Below, in pieces: positions 27,362 through 35,129 of a stretch of DNA of 64,000 nucleotides (positions within the stretch are counted from its first letter, which is position 1; each line of letters begins with the position of its first letter). Source of the DNA: an uncultured Clostridia bacterium (GTDB lineage Bacteria > Bacillota > Clostridia > Peptostreptococcales > Anaerovoracaceae); NCBI GenBank assembly GCA_934278925.1, contig CAKQWJ010000003.1, forward strand, positions 62,001 to 126,000, written 5' to 3'. The translations under genes were made by a program, and so were the position numbers. The notes under the pieces are model-generated. The model did no database searches. It had not been told where the DNA came from and was given only the letters and a program-made list of their open reading frames with translations.

Positions 27362-27733
27362 TTAGTTCTCGTTGTGAATTTCATCAATCAGCGCATCGAT
27401 GTGCCGGCCGTAGTCCATGGAAGAATCGATTTTGAAAATCAATTCCGGCACGTGGCGCATCTTGATGTCCTTTCCGATGTTCTTTTTGAAAGTTCCCTTG
27501 GCCCGATTGAAAGCTTCCAGAACTTCCTTGTTCACTGCTTCTTTGTCCTCATCTGCGAGGGTCAGCGGTGTGATGTACACCGTGGCGAAACTGCCGTCTG
27601 CGGTAACATCCACACCGGAAATGGTGATAATTCTCGAGTTCAGTCTCGGATCCTTGATTCCGTTCACCAGCAGCTTGCTGATGCTCTTTTTAATCTCCTC
27701 CGAAACCCGTCCAATTCGATGATTTCTTCCCAT
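27362..27733 (-). CDS. rbfA: 30S ribosome-binding factor A
   Basis: 123 residues. Binds the 30S subunit during 16S rRNA 5' end maturation. Start motif GRNHRIGRVSEEIKKSISKLL and the later FNRAKGTFKKNIGKDIKMRHVPEL pattern (shortened here) are characteristic. The ORF is open to 27766 but the ATG at 27733, two bases after the infB stop, gives the normal N-terminus. Confidence 0.94.
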   Translation of the reverse strand: MGRNHRIGRVSEEIKKSISKLLVNGIKDPRLNSRIITISGVDVTADGSFATVYITPLTLADEDKEAVNKEVLEAFNRAKGTFKKNIGKDIKMRHVPELIFKIDSSMDYGRHIDALIDEIHNEN

Positions 27734-27735
27734 AA

Positions 27736-30516
27736 TTATCTTTCTACCTCTACCATTGTGAAGCATTCCAGCGTATCACCCGGCTTGATATCGTTGTAGT
27801 TCTCGATTCCGAGACCACATTCGTAACCGGTTGCCACTTCCTTGGCATCGTCCTTGTATCTCTTCAGAGAGGAGATGGTGCCTTCGTGGATTACGATGCC
27901 ATCCCGAACCAGACGAATCTGTGCATTCCGCTGAATCTTTCCTTCTGTAACATAGGCCCCGCCGACGGTTCCCACGTTCGGTACGCGGAAGGTGTCACGG
28001 ATTTCAGCCTTACCCAGAATTTCTTCCCGGAATTCCGGATCCAGCATACCCTTCATCGCGTCGGAAATTTCGTCGATGATATCGTAGATGACACGGTATG
28101 TTCTGATTTCAACATCCGCATCCGCAGCCTGGTTGGTTACGGCCGTAGTCGGACGAACGTTAAATCCGATAATGATGGCATTGGATGTCTCCGCCAGCAT
28201 TACGTCGGACTCGGTAACGGTACCAACGCCGGAGTGAACCACGTTGATTCGAACATCCGGTGTATCCAGTTTCTCCAGAGAGGAGATGATGGCACCGACG
28301 GAACCCTGTACGTCCGCCTTGATGATCAGGTTCAGTTCCTTGGTCTCGCCCTCCTGAATCTGGGAGAAGAGCTTGTCCAGCGTCATGCTGGCATTCTTTG
28401 CCAATACGTCCTCTCTCATCTTCTCGGCACGGCTGTTTGCGATTTCTCTGGCAACCTTATCGTCCTTCACAGCATTGAAGGCATCGCCGGCCATCGGCAC
28501 ATCCGACAGACCCAGGATTTCCACTGCCGTTGCCGGACCGGCCTTGCGGATTTTGTCGCCCTTGAAGTTGGTCATCACACGGATCTTTCCGGAGCATGTT
28601 CCGGCTACCACGCTCTGACCGGTCTTCAGAGTACCGTTCATTACCAGCAGTGTGGCAATCGGACCTCTTGCCTTGTCCAGTCTGGCCTCGATGACCGTAC
28701 CCAGTGCCAGTCTGTCCGGGTTCGCCTTCAGCTCCAGCATCTCTGCTTCCAGAAGAATCATCTCCAGCAGGTCGGTAATGCCTTCGCCCTTCTTTGCGGA
28801 TACCGGTACGCTGATTACGTCACCACCCCAGTCTTCTACCAGGATGCCGTTGTCGGCCAGGTCCTTCTTTACCTTGTCCGGATTTGCACCCGGCTTATCC
28901 ATCTTGTTGATGGCTACAATAATCGGAACGTTTGCCGCCTTCGCATGGCTGATGGACTCGATGGTCTGCGGCTTAACACTGTCATCCGCTGCTACAACCA
29001 GTACGGCGATATCCGTAATCTGTGCACCGCGGGCACGCATGGTGGTAAACGCTTCGTGTCCCGGAGTATCCAGGAATACGATTTTCTTGCCGTTGATGGT
29101 AACTTCGGAAGCACCGATATGCTGCGTAATTCCGCCGGATTCTCCTGCGGTAACGTTGGTGTTTCGAATCGCATCCAACAGGGATGTTTTACCGTGGTCA
29201 ACGTGACCCATTACGGTGATAATCGGTGCTCTCGGCTTCAGTTCGCTTTCCGCATCTTCATGAAGATCCAGACCTTCTTCCGGTTCTTCCTCCACTTCTT
29301 CGGTAACTACGACGCTGATGCCCAGATCTTCTGCTAGCATCTCGACCACGTCCTTATCAATGGTCTGATTCAGTGTGGCCATGATGCCCATCTTCATCAG
29401 GGACATGATGATGGATGTCGGAGAGATTTCTGCCTGTTCTGCCAGACCTGCAACGGTAATCGGAACGGTTACCGCAATGGTGCCTTCCGGCAGAAGCTCT
29501 TCAATATCCACTTCCGGCTCCACGTTCTTCGGGGCCTTCTTCTTCTTATGTCTGGTCTGCTTTTCCAGAGAATTCTCGTCGAAGTAACGGGAATTCTTTC
29601 CGCCGCCGTTACCTTCGTGACGACCGTGCTTGTTGTGACGATCGCCTCTGCTGCGGTCTTCATTCTTATCCTTATTGTGGTCAAAGAACTTTTTGCTCTT
29701 TCCCTTTCCGCCCTTACCGGTTTCTACCGCTGCCATTTCCGGTGCGGATGCGCCGGTGCTGCGACGCGGAGAATGATCGTTCCGGCCTTCATTGTTGTTC
29801 CGGCGGTTTCCGCCGTCCTTGCGTCCCTGACCATCTTTGCCTCTGCGGTCATTGCGGTCGTTTCTCTTCTTTCTGCCGTCGGAAGATTTACCGGATTCCT
29901 TGGCTTCCGGCTGCGGTGCTTTGGATGCATCGAAAATCTTCTTGAAGCGCATCGGCTTGTTCGGAGCGTTGGTATACTCTTCCTTCTTTTCCTCTGCTTT
30001 CTTTGCCGGCTTCTTTTCTTCTGCCTTGCGATCCGCTGCCTTCTTTTCAGCAGGCTTGTCGGAAGTCTTTTTCTCAGGCTTCTTCTCGGACTTCTTCGCC
30101 GCCTTCTTCTCAGCGGCTTCTTTTTCTTTTGCGGCTTTCTGCTCAGCCTTCGCCGCCGCTTCTTCACTTTCAACCTCGGCTGCGGTCTTAACGATTTTCA
30201 GTCCAACCCGCTTCTTCGGCTCTTCCTTCGGAGCTTCCGCCTTTACCGGTGCCTCTTTCGGAGCTTCTTCCTTCTTCGCCATCGGTGCCGGTTTGCTGAT
30301 AATCGGAGTTGCCTTAATCTTCGGTTTCTTGGACTGTGCTTCCGGACGATCGTTTCCTTTCAGCATATTGATGGTGCTGATAATTCTACCCGCATCCCGA
30401 TCCTCCATGCTGTCTCCTTCGCCGGTCACCTTAATGCCCAACTTGTCGGAATTTCGCTTCAGTTCCTGATACGAAATATCCAGTTCGGTCATGATATCAG
30501 ATACCTTCTTCGCCAT
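27736..30516 (-). CDS. infB: translation initiation factor IF-2
   Basis: 926 residues. GTPase that places initiator tRNA on the 30S subunit. A short N-terminal IF2_N module is followed by about 300 residues of low-complexity Lys/Glu/Ala and then Asn/Arg/Gly-rich sequence, a second IF2_N module near 355-400, the G domain (GHVDHGKT near 432, DTPGHEAF, NKMD), and the beta-barrel and C-terminal domains. The start lies inside the end of ylxR (20-base overlap) and has an AAGGAGG site. Confidence 0.97.
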   Translation of the reverse strand: MAKKVSDIMTELDISYQELKRNSDKLGIKVTGEGDSMEDRDAGRIISTINMLKGNDRPEAQSKKPKIKATPIISKPAPMAKKEEAPKEAPVKAEAPKEEPKKRVGLKIVKTAAEVESEEAAAKAEQKAAKEKEAAEKKAAKKSEKKPEKKTSDKPAEKKAADRKAEEKKPAKKAEEKKEEYTNAPNKPMRFKKIFDASKAPQPEAKESGKSSDGRKKRNDRNDRRGKDGQGRKDGGNRRNNNEGRNDHSPRRSTGASAPEMAAVETGKGGKGKSKKFFDHNKDKNEDRSRGDRHNKHGRHEGNGGGKNSRYFDENSLEKQTRHKKKKAPKNVEPEVDIEELLPEGTIAVTVPITVAGLAEQAEISPTSIIMSLMKMGIMATLNQTIDKDVVEMLAEDLGISVVVTEEVEEEPEEGLDLHEDAESELKPRAPIITVMGHVDHGKTSLLDAIRNTNVTAGESGGITQHIGASEVTINGKKIVFLDTPGHEAFTTMRARGAQITDIAVLVVAADDSVKPQTIESISHAKAANVPIIVAINKMDKPGANPDKVKKDLADNGILVEDWGGDVISVPVSAKKGEGITDLLEMILLEAEMLELKANPDRLALGTVIEARLDKARGPIATLLVMNGTLKTGQSVVAGTCSGKIRVMTNFKGDKIRKAGPATAVEILGLSDVPMAGDAFNAVKDDKVAREIANSRAEKMREDVLAKNASMTLDKLFSQIQEGETKELNLIIKADVQGSVGAIISSLEKLDTPDVRINVVHSGVGTVTESDVMLAETSNAIIIGFNVRPTTAVTNQAADADVEIRTYRVIYDIIDEISDAMKGMLDPEFREEILGKAEIRDTFRVPNVGTVGGAYVTEGKIQRNAQIRLVRDGIVIHEGTISSLKRYKDDAKEVATGYECGLGIENYNDIKPGDTLECFTMVEVER

Positions 30517-30793
30517 TCACTACCTCCTTTACAAATGCACTGGCTTCGTCAAAAGCCGCATCTGTTATTTCCATTTTGATTTCTCTCTTATAATTTCGCT
30601 GAAATGCTCTGCTTTTTCTTGCTTTCTCGATGCATTCCGGATTCTTGCAGAGATACACGCCTCTTCCCGGGCTCTTCCCGTCTCGATCCACATGAATGGC
30701 TTCATCGTGGAACGTCAGCCGAATCAGCTGATTCTGAGGAAAGGATTCCCTGCACCCGATGCACCTTCGCATTGGTGTTCTTCGGTCCTTCAT
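30497..30793 (-). CDS. rnpM: YlxR/RnpM family RNA-binding protein
   Basis: 98 residues. RnpM (YlxR) has been reported to bind RNase P RNA and modulate it. Motifs: PMRRCIGCRES near the start, GRGVYLCKNPECIEKA in the middle, and RNYKREI. The ORF opens at 30859 but a GTAGAGG site supports the ATG at 30793, ten bases after the nusA stop. The L7Ae-like ylxQ gene that often lies between ylxR and infB is absent. Confidence 0.92.
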   Translation of the reverse strand: MKDRRTPMRRCIGCRESFPQNQLIRLTFHDEAIHVDRDGKSPGRGVYLCKNPECIEKARKSRAFQRNYKREIKMEITDAAFDEASAFVKEVVNGEEGI

Positions 30794-30803
30794 ACCGCTG
30801 CCT

Positions 30804-31973
30804 CTACTCTTCCGAAGCCGTCTCTTCTGCTTCCGATGCTTCTGCCTCCACAGATGCATCCTCTGTCATTTCATTTTCTTCTTCAAAAGTATTCGGTTCT
30901 TCATCTTCATCGGTGTAGTCGTCAAAATCAAAACCGCTTTCTTCCAGCTGTGCTTTGCTCTTGATGTCAATCTTCCATCCGCTGACTCTGGCTGCCAGTC
31001 GCACGTTCTGTCCTTCTCTTCCGATTGCCAGGGAAAGCTGCTGTTCCGGAACCACTGCGATGGCGCTCTTTTCTTTTTCGTCAGCGTATACCGCCTCAAC
31101 GACTGCCGGACGCAGAACGTTGCTGATCAGCACCGTCGGATTCTCATCCCATACGATGATGTCGATTTTCTCATCGTTCAGCTCATCCACGATGGACTGT
31201 ACACGGGAACCCCGGTTTCCGACGCAGGCACCCACCGGATCCACGTTCTCGTCGTGGGAATATACCGCAATCTTTGTGCGGGAACCGGCCTCACGAGCAA
31301 TGCCTTTGATTTCCACGGTACCGTCGGCGATTTCCGGAATTTCCAGTTCGAACAGTTTCCGAACCAGCCCCGGATGGGAACGGGAAATGAAAATCTGAGT
31401 TCCCTTCGGCTTCTTTTGTACGTCCATTACGTATACCTTGATGTACTGACCCGGGCGCAGTTCCTCGCCGCGAACCTGCTCGGATTTGGACAGAGAACAT
31501 TCTACGTTTCCGATGGATACGTATACTCTGCCTTCGTTCACTCTCTCGACTCTTGCGGTCACCAGTTTTTCCTTCAGTTCAATGAACTGATCGTAGGTGT
31601 TGTTTCGTTCCGCTTCCCGGATGCTCTGAACCACAACCTGCTTTGCGGTCTGTGCGGCGATGCGGCCGAAATCCTTCGGATCGATTCGGTACTGAATCTC
31701 ATCACCGATTTCATATCGTTCGTCATATGACCGCGCTTCTTCCAAAGATACCTCGGTGGCATCATCCATTACTTCTTCCACAACTTCCTTGCTGAGAAGA
31801 ACCATTACCTCACCGGATTCCCGGTCTACTACCACATCCACCTTCTGGTCTTTGCTGTAGTTTCTTTCGTAAGTGGTCTTAACGGCTTTCTCGATTGCCG
31901 CAATAATGTCCTCTTTGGAAATGTTCTTTTCGCGCTCCAACTCATTGAGTGCATCTAGAAATTCCTTATTCAT
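30804..31973 (-). CDS. nusA: transcription termination/antitermination factor NusA
   Basis: 389 residues. RNA polymerase-binding factor for pausing, termination and antitermination. N-terminal domain (about 1-125), S1 domain (ARVERVNEGRVYVSIGNVECSL region), and two KH domains (GNRGSRVQSIVDEL and GREGQNVRLAARV). The C-terminal 40 residues are a Glu-rich tail and the acidic repeats of E. coli NusA are missing, as in other Firmicutes. An AGGAGG site precedes the ATG. Confidence 0.96.
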   Translation of the reverse strand: MNKEFLDALNELEREKNISKEDIIAAIEKAVKTTYERNYSKDQKVDVVVDRESGEVMVLLSKEVVEEVMDDATEVSLEEARSYDERYEIGDEIQYRIDPKDFGRIAAQTAKQVVVQSIREAERNNTYDQFIELKEKLVTARVERVNEGRVYVSIGNVECSLSKSEQVRGEELRPGQYIKVYVMDVQKKPKGTQIFISRSHPGLVRKLFELEIPEIADGTVEIKGIAREAGSRTKIAVYSHDENVDPVGACVGNRGSRVQSIVDELNDEKIDIIVWDENPTVLISNVLRPAVVEAVYADEKEKSAIAVVPEQQLSLAIGREGQNVRLAARVSGWKIDIKSKAQLEESGFDFDDYTDEDEEPNTFEEENEMTEDASVEAEASEAEETASEE

Positions 31974-31982
31974 TTAACCCTC

Positions 31983-32462
31983 CTAAAATATAACTGCAAG
32001 GTTGATCTTGGAAATCTTCTTGTGCGGAATCTCCAATCTCTCCCCGTCTAAATCCAACTGAATTACATCTTCTTCCGTGCGTCCCACCAGCTCGGCCTCA
32101 AAGCTCTTCTGACCGTTCAGCGGTTCGTACAGCTTGACTTCCACAATTCTTCCGGCGAAACGATTGAAGTCTTTATCGTGAATCAGCTCCCGATCCATTC
32201 CCGGTGAGGATACCTCGATGGTGTACTGACGGGCAATCAGATCCAGTTCATCCAGTTTCTCGCTCAGATACCGATTCAACGCTTCACATTCTTCAATGTT
32301 TACAAATTCCTGCTCACAATCTGCCGGCTTGTCCAGATATACCCGTAGTTTCCATTCCGGTCCCTCCTTGCGGTACTCCACATTGTAAATTTCCAAATCT
32401 TTGCCGCAAACATGCTCTTCTGCAAGTTCTCTTACACGGCTGACTACATCTTCTTTTGCCAT
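31983..32462 (-). CDS. rimP: ribosome maturation factor RimP
   Basis: About 159 residues. Needed for 30S assembly. N-terminal alpha/beta domain with LEIYNVEYRKEGPEWKLRVYLDK, then IEVSSPGMDREL, then an SH3-like C-terminal domain. The ORF reaches 32489, but a GGAGGG site sits right before two consecutive ATGs at 32465 and 32462; the second gives the better spacing. First gene of the rimP-nusA-ylxR-infB-rbfA-nrnA-truB-ribF(-nudC) operon. Confidence 0.92.
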   Translation of the reverse strand: MAKEDVVSRVRELAEEHVCGKDLEIYNVEYRKEGPEWKLRVYLDKPADCEQEFVNIEECEALNRYLSEKLDELDLIARQYTIEVSSPGMDRELIHDKDFNRFAGRIVEVKLYEPLNGQKSFEAELVGRTEEDVIQLDLDGERLEIPHKKISKINLAVIF

Positions 32463-32491
32463 CATCCCTCCGGAATAATCTACATACAAAC

Positions 32492-32518
32492 GAAAGAGTG
32501 GGCTCTGCCCACTCTTTC
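32492..32518. promoter_or_regulatory. leader hairpin in the rimP 5' UTR
   Basis: Perfect 12-bp stem (GAAAGAGTGGGC and its complement) with a 3-base loop, about 30 bases upstream of the rimP start and just downstream of its promoter, so it would form in the leader RNA. CTCTTTCGTTTG follows on the minus strand, a poor T tract, so it may be an attenuator, an RNA-stabilising stem, or a terminator of upstream readthrough. Confidence 0.6.
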
Positions 32519-32538
32519 AAGTTCCAACGTATATGGTT

Positions 32539-32567
32539 ATAATAGCACGAATTCCTTTGATATGCAA
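32539..32567 (-). promoter_or_regulatory. promoter of the rimP-nusA-infB operon
   Basis: Minus strand -35 TTGCAT (32562-32567), 17-base spacer, -10 TATTAT (32539-32544), about 77 bases before the rimP start. Confidence 0.6.
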
Positions 32568-32595
32568 GGATTTTTCTTGATATTCCGGGGAATTC

Positions 32596-33621
32596 TTAGA
32601 TTTTGTAACGTGCCATGGAAGCCGCCAAGTGCTTCATCATGGTTTCCGTTGCCGCTTCCACATTGCCGCTGATAATCGCACCGTACAATTTCTGATGCTC
32701 CTCCACAACGGCTTGCAGCTGTTCCGCGTCCACCATACCGGTTCCGCTGACCCGTTTGAGGAAATTCCGAATCGTGGTCAGCATGGACAAGATGATTGGA
32801 TTGCCGGAGCATTCCGCAATGCAGGTATGGAATTCAATATCTGCATTCAGGGTTTCCTGAAGCGCATGCTGCAGGTTATCCGTATCTTTGCTTTCCTGGA
32901 AGGTTTTCTGCATCCGGTAGTAGATATCCGTCAGTTTATCCAGTTTATTCTTGTCCTCGCACTGAGCTGCCAGCTGAACCGCCCGGAGTTCCAGCGCTCC
33001 ACGAACCTGAAGGATGCTCTTTACCTGAGCACCGTCCAGAAACAGAGACCAAGACAACGGCACCGAGAAGAAATTGGTTTCCCGGCTCGTAATATACGTG
33101 CCCTGTCCCAGGCGTATATCAATCATCCCCAGGACGTCCAATACCTTCAAGGCCTCTCGGACGGCGGATCGGCCGACATTTAATTTTTTTGCCAGCTCCC
33201 GGTCCGATTCAATCTGATCGCCCCGCTTTAGACGGCCCTCCAGAATTTCATCGGCGAAATACATGGTCAACCGATTGACTAACTGACTGATATTCCCCTT
33301 TTTTTCACTCTTATAGAACAAATCATCATCTGCCTGATGAGAATTCAAACAGGTTTCCAGGTTCTGAAGAAATTCCTGCGGCTCCAGGGAGAACATCATG
33401 CTGTCCAGCTGCAAACGACCGGAAACAGCACTGATTACCTCATTGAGGCGATCGCCTCCTTTGGACTCCAGGTTGGATAGAGTTGCCACGCTCATGGCCG
33501 TCTTTCCATTCTCCTTCATCAGAAAATATTCCAAAAATTCTTTTTGTGTCATTTTCAGCGTCCGGCGAACCTGTCGGATATTATCCTTTTTGTAGACAGA
33601 GTTGTATTTGCCCTCTACCAT
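32596..33621 (-). CDS. XRE-GntR/FCD fusion transcription regulator of the allantoin locus
   Basis: About 341 residues with two unrelated DNA-binding domains. Residues about 10-70 form an XRE (Cro/CI)-type helix-turn-helix (NIRQVRRTLKMTQKEFLEYF, then TLSNLESKGG). After a linker, residues about 105-175 form a GntR winged helix (SDRELAKKLNVGRSAVREAL, LGQGTYI) and 190-335 an FCD ligand domain (LQVRGALELRAVQLAA, DIEFHTCIAECSGN). Starts at 33633, 33624 and 33621 are possible; GAGGT spacing favours 33621. It lies 27-39 bases after allC on the same strand, so it probably belongs to the allE-allC operon and controls it. I see no usual allantoin regulator (AllR, AllS or PucR) in the window. Confidence 0.85.
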   Translation of the reverse strand: MVEGKYNSVYKKDNIRQVRRTLKMTQKEFLEYFLMKENGKTAMSVATLSNLESKGGDRLNEVISAVSGRLQLDSMMFSLEPQEFLQNLETCLNSHQADDDLFYKSEKKGNISQLVNRLTMYFADEILEGRLKRGDQIESDRELAKKLNVGRSAVREALKVLDVLGMIDIRLGQGTYITSRETNFFSVPLSWSLFLDGAQVKSILQVRGALELRAVQLAAQCEDKNKLDKLTDIYYRMQKTFQESKDTDNLQHALQETLNADIEFHTCIAECSGNPIILSMLTTIRNFLKRVSGTGMVDAEQLQAVVEEHQKLYGAIISGNVEAATETMMKHLAASMARYKI

Positions 33622-33660
33622 CATGTACCTCATTTTTCCACTAGCTCGTTAACTTCGCAA

Positions 33661-34902
33661 TTACTCGTTCAGAAGTTTTTCAACCAGGTCGGTCATCAGT
33701 ACAGAGGCTTTAGCCAGGTCACTGTATTTACTGAATTCAACCGGTGCATGGCTTCGACCGTCCTTGCTGGAAACGAACAGCATAACTGTTGGAAGCTGCT
33801 GGCCGATTTCCAGAGAGTCGTGTCCCGCACCACTCGGAAGACGCATGTAGGAGTATCCTCTCTCCTTGCAGGAAGCTTCCAGTGTGTCCAGCATGCCTGC
33901 ATCCAGAGCAACCGGTTCGATGACCAGCTTCGTGTCAATTTCAAAGCTTCCGCCCATGATCTTGCATTCACGCTCCAATGCAGCTCGAATTCTTCTGGCG
34001 ATATCATTAATATTATCGTTATTCATGGACCGAATGTCAACCGTGAACTCTACTTTCTCCGCAACGATGTTCATTCCGCCCGGTGTTACGTTCATGAAAC
34101 CAACGGTAGCAACGGTTCCGTCTGCCTTCTCCCGTGCCCAGTCTGCAATCTTGCAGATTACCTTCGATGCGGTATCTACGGCATCCATTCTCATATCCAT
34201 TGGAGTGGTTCCCGCATGGTCAGCTCTTCCGTGTACCGTAACCATGTATCTCTGGATACCGACGATACCGGTTACCAGACCGATTTCCAGTTTCTTCTGA
34301 TCCAGCACCGGACCCTGCTCGATGTGCGCTTCTACAAAGTGACCGATGGAGCCCTCTTTCCAAGCGGCATCGCCTACCTTTGCCGGATTCAAACCGTATT
34401 CCTTCATCGCTTCTGCAATGGAGATTCCGTCTGCATCTTTGAACTGCTCGGTATATGCTTCATCCCGGTGACCCAGCATCGCACCGGAACCGAAATATCC
34501 GGTACCGAAACGCATACCTTCTTCATCGTTGAAGCCCACAACGACCAGATCTCTCTTGTGTTCCATTCCGCTCTCTACAATCTGACGCGCCATCTCGATG
34601 GAGCAAACCACGCCGCCAATGCCGTCGTAATTACCACCGTGGATAACCGAATCGTAGTGAGAACCGGACATTACGCACGGAGCTTCCGGATCCGTACCTC
34701 TCAGAATACCGAATACGTTTCCGGCTTCATCCTCATGCACTTCCAGACCGATTTCTTCCATGGTTTCTCTCAGATAATTCACGGCATCTCTCGCTTCCTT
34801 GGTGAAAGGAAGTCTGGTGCAGCCTTCTCCCGGGGTAGCGGTGAACTTCTTCAAATACTCCAGATCCTGAGCAATTCTTCCTGTGATTTTTTCGATTTCC
34901 AT
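33661..34902 (-). CDS. allC: allantoate amidohydrolase (M20 family)
   Basis: 413 residues. Hydrolyses allantoate to ureidoglycine, CO2 and ammonia. The metal site is visible: SGSHYDSV (His82), GGNYDGIGG (Asp93), GFNDEEGMRFG (Glu127/128), EAHIEQGP (His193) and a late GRSHAPVEF His, all typical of the allantoate/N-carbamoyl amino acid amidohydrolase branch rather than peptidases. The dimerisation lid with GRADHAGTTPM is present. Neighbouring allE, allD and carbamate kinase genes make allantoate the natural substrate over other ureido acids. Confidence 0.9.
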   Translation of the reverse strand: MEIEKITGRIAQDLEYLKKFTATPGEGCTRLPFTKEARDAVNYLRETMEEIGLEVHEDEAGNVFGILRGTDPEAPCVMSGSHYDSVIHGGNYDGIGGVVCSIEMARQIVESGMEHKRDLVVVGFNDEEGMRFGTGYFGSGAMLGHRDEAYTEQFKDADGISIAEAMKEYGLNPAKVGDAAWKEGSIGHFVEAHIEQGPVLDQKKLEIGLVTGIVGIQRYMVTVHGRADHAGTTPMDMRMDAVDTASKVICKIADWAREKADGTVATVGFMNVTPGGMNIVAEKVEFTVDIRSMNNDNINDIARRIRAALERECKIMGGSFEIDTKLVIEPVALDAGMLDTLEASCKERGYSYMRLPSGAGHDSLEIGQQLPTVMLFVSSKDGRSHAPVEFSKYSDLAKASVLMTDLVEKLLNE

Positions 34903-34913
34903 CTTACGTCCTC

Positions 34914-35111
34914 CTAGTTTTTTCTATCAATAATAAAGACCTTAATCGGTGAGATCAGCATCGCTGCGACAACCGCCGCAAATCCCCCTGTCGCCAATCC
35001 GTTCATTCCATGGTTTACCCCTAGAAGAATCAGGGCAAAACCAATCATGGTTATGATAAATGCAATAGTCAATACGCCTGCATTTGTTGTCCAGAAACTT
35101 TTCTTTTCCAT
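34914..35111 (-). CDS. small membrane protein of unknown function (65 aa)
   Basis: Two predicted membrane helices (about residues 12-32 and 38-57) with a short NHGMNGLATGG turn and a charged C-terminus IIDRKN. It lies between the LctP-type permease (18-base gap) and allC (11-base gap), on the same strand, with a GAAAGGG site, so it is almost certainly expressed with them. I do not recognise the family. Its place suggests a small partner of the permease, which is inference. Confidence 0.7.
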   Translation of the reverse strand: MEKKSFWTTNAGVLTIAFIITMIGFALILLGVNHGMNGLATGGFAAVVAAMLISPIKVFIIDRKN

Positions 35112-35129
35112 TCTATTTCATCACCCTTT

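Noticed and set aside
33264..33276. TGGTCAACCGATT, a match to the allantoin motif core
   Set aside because: It lies inside the coding sequence of the fusion regulator, lacks the T-rich right half, and encodes ordinary residues there.
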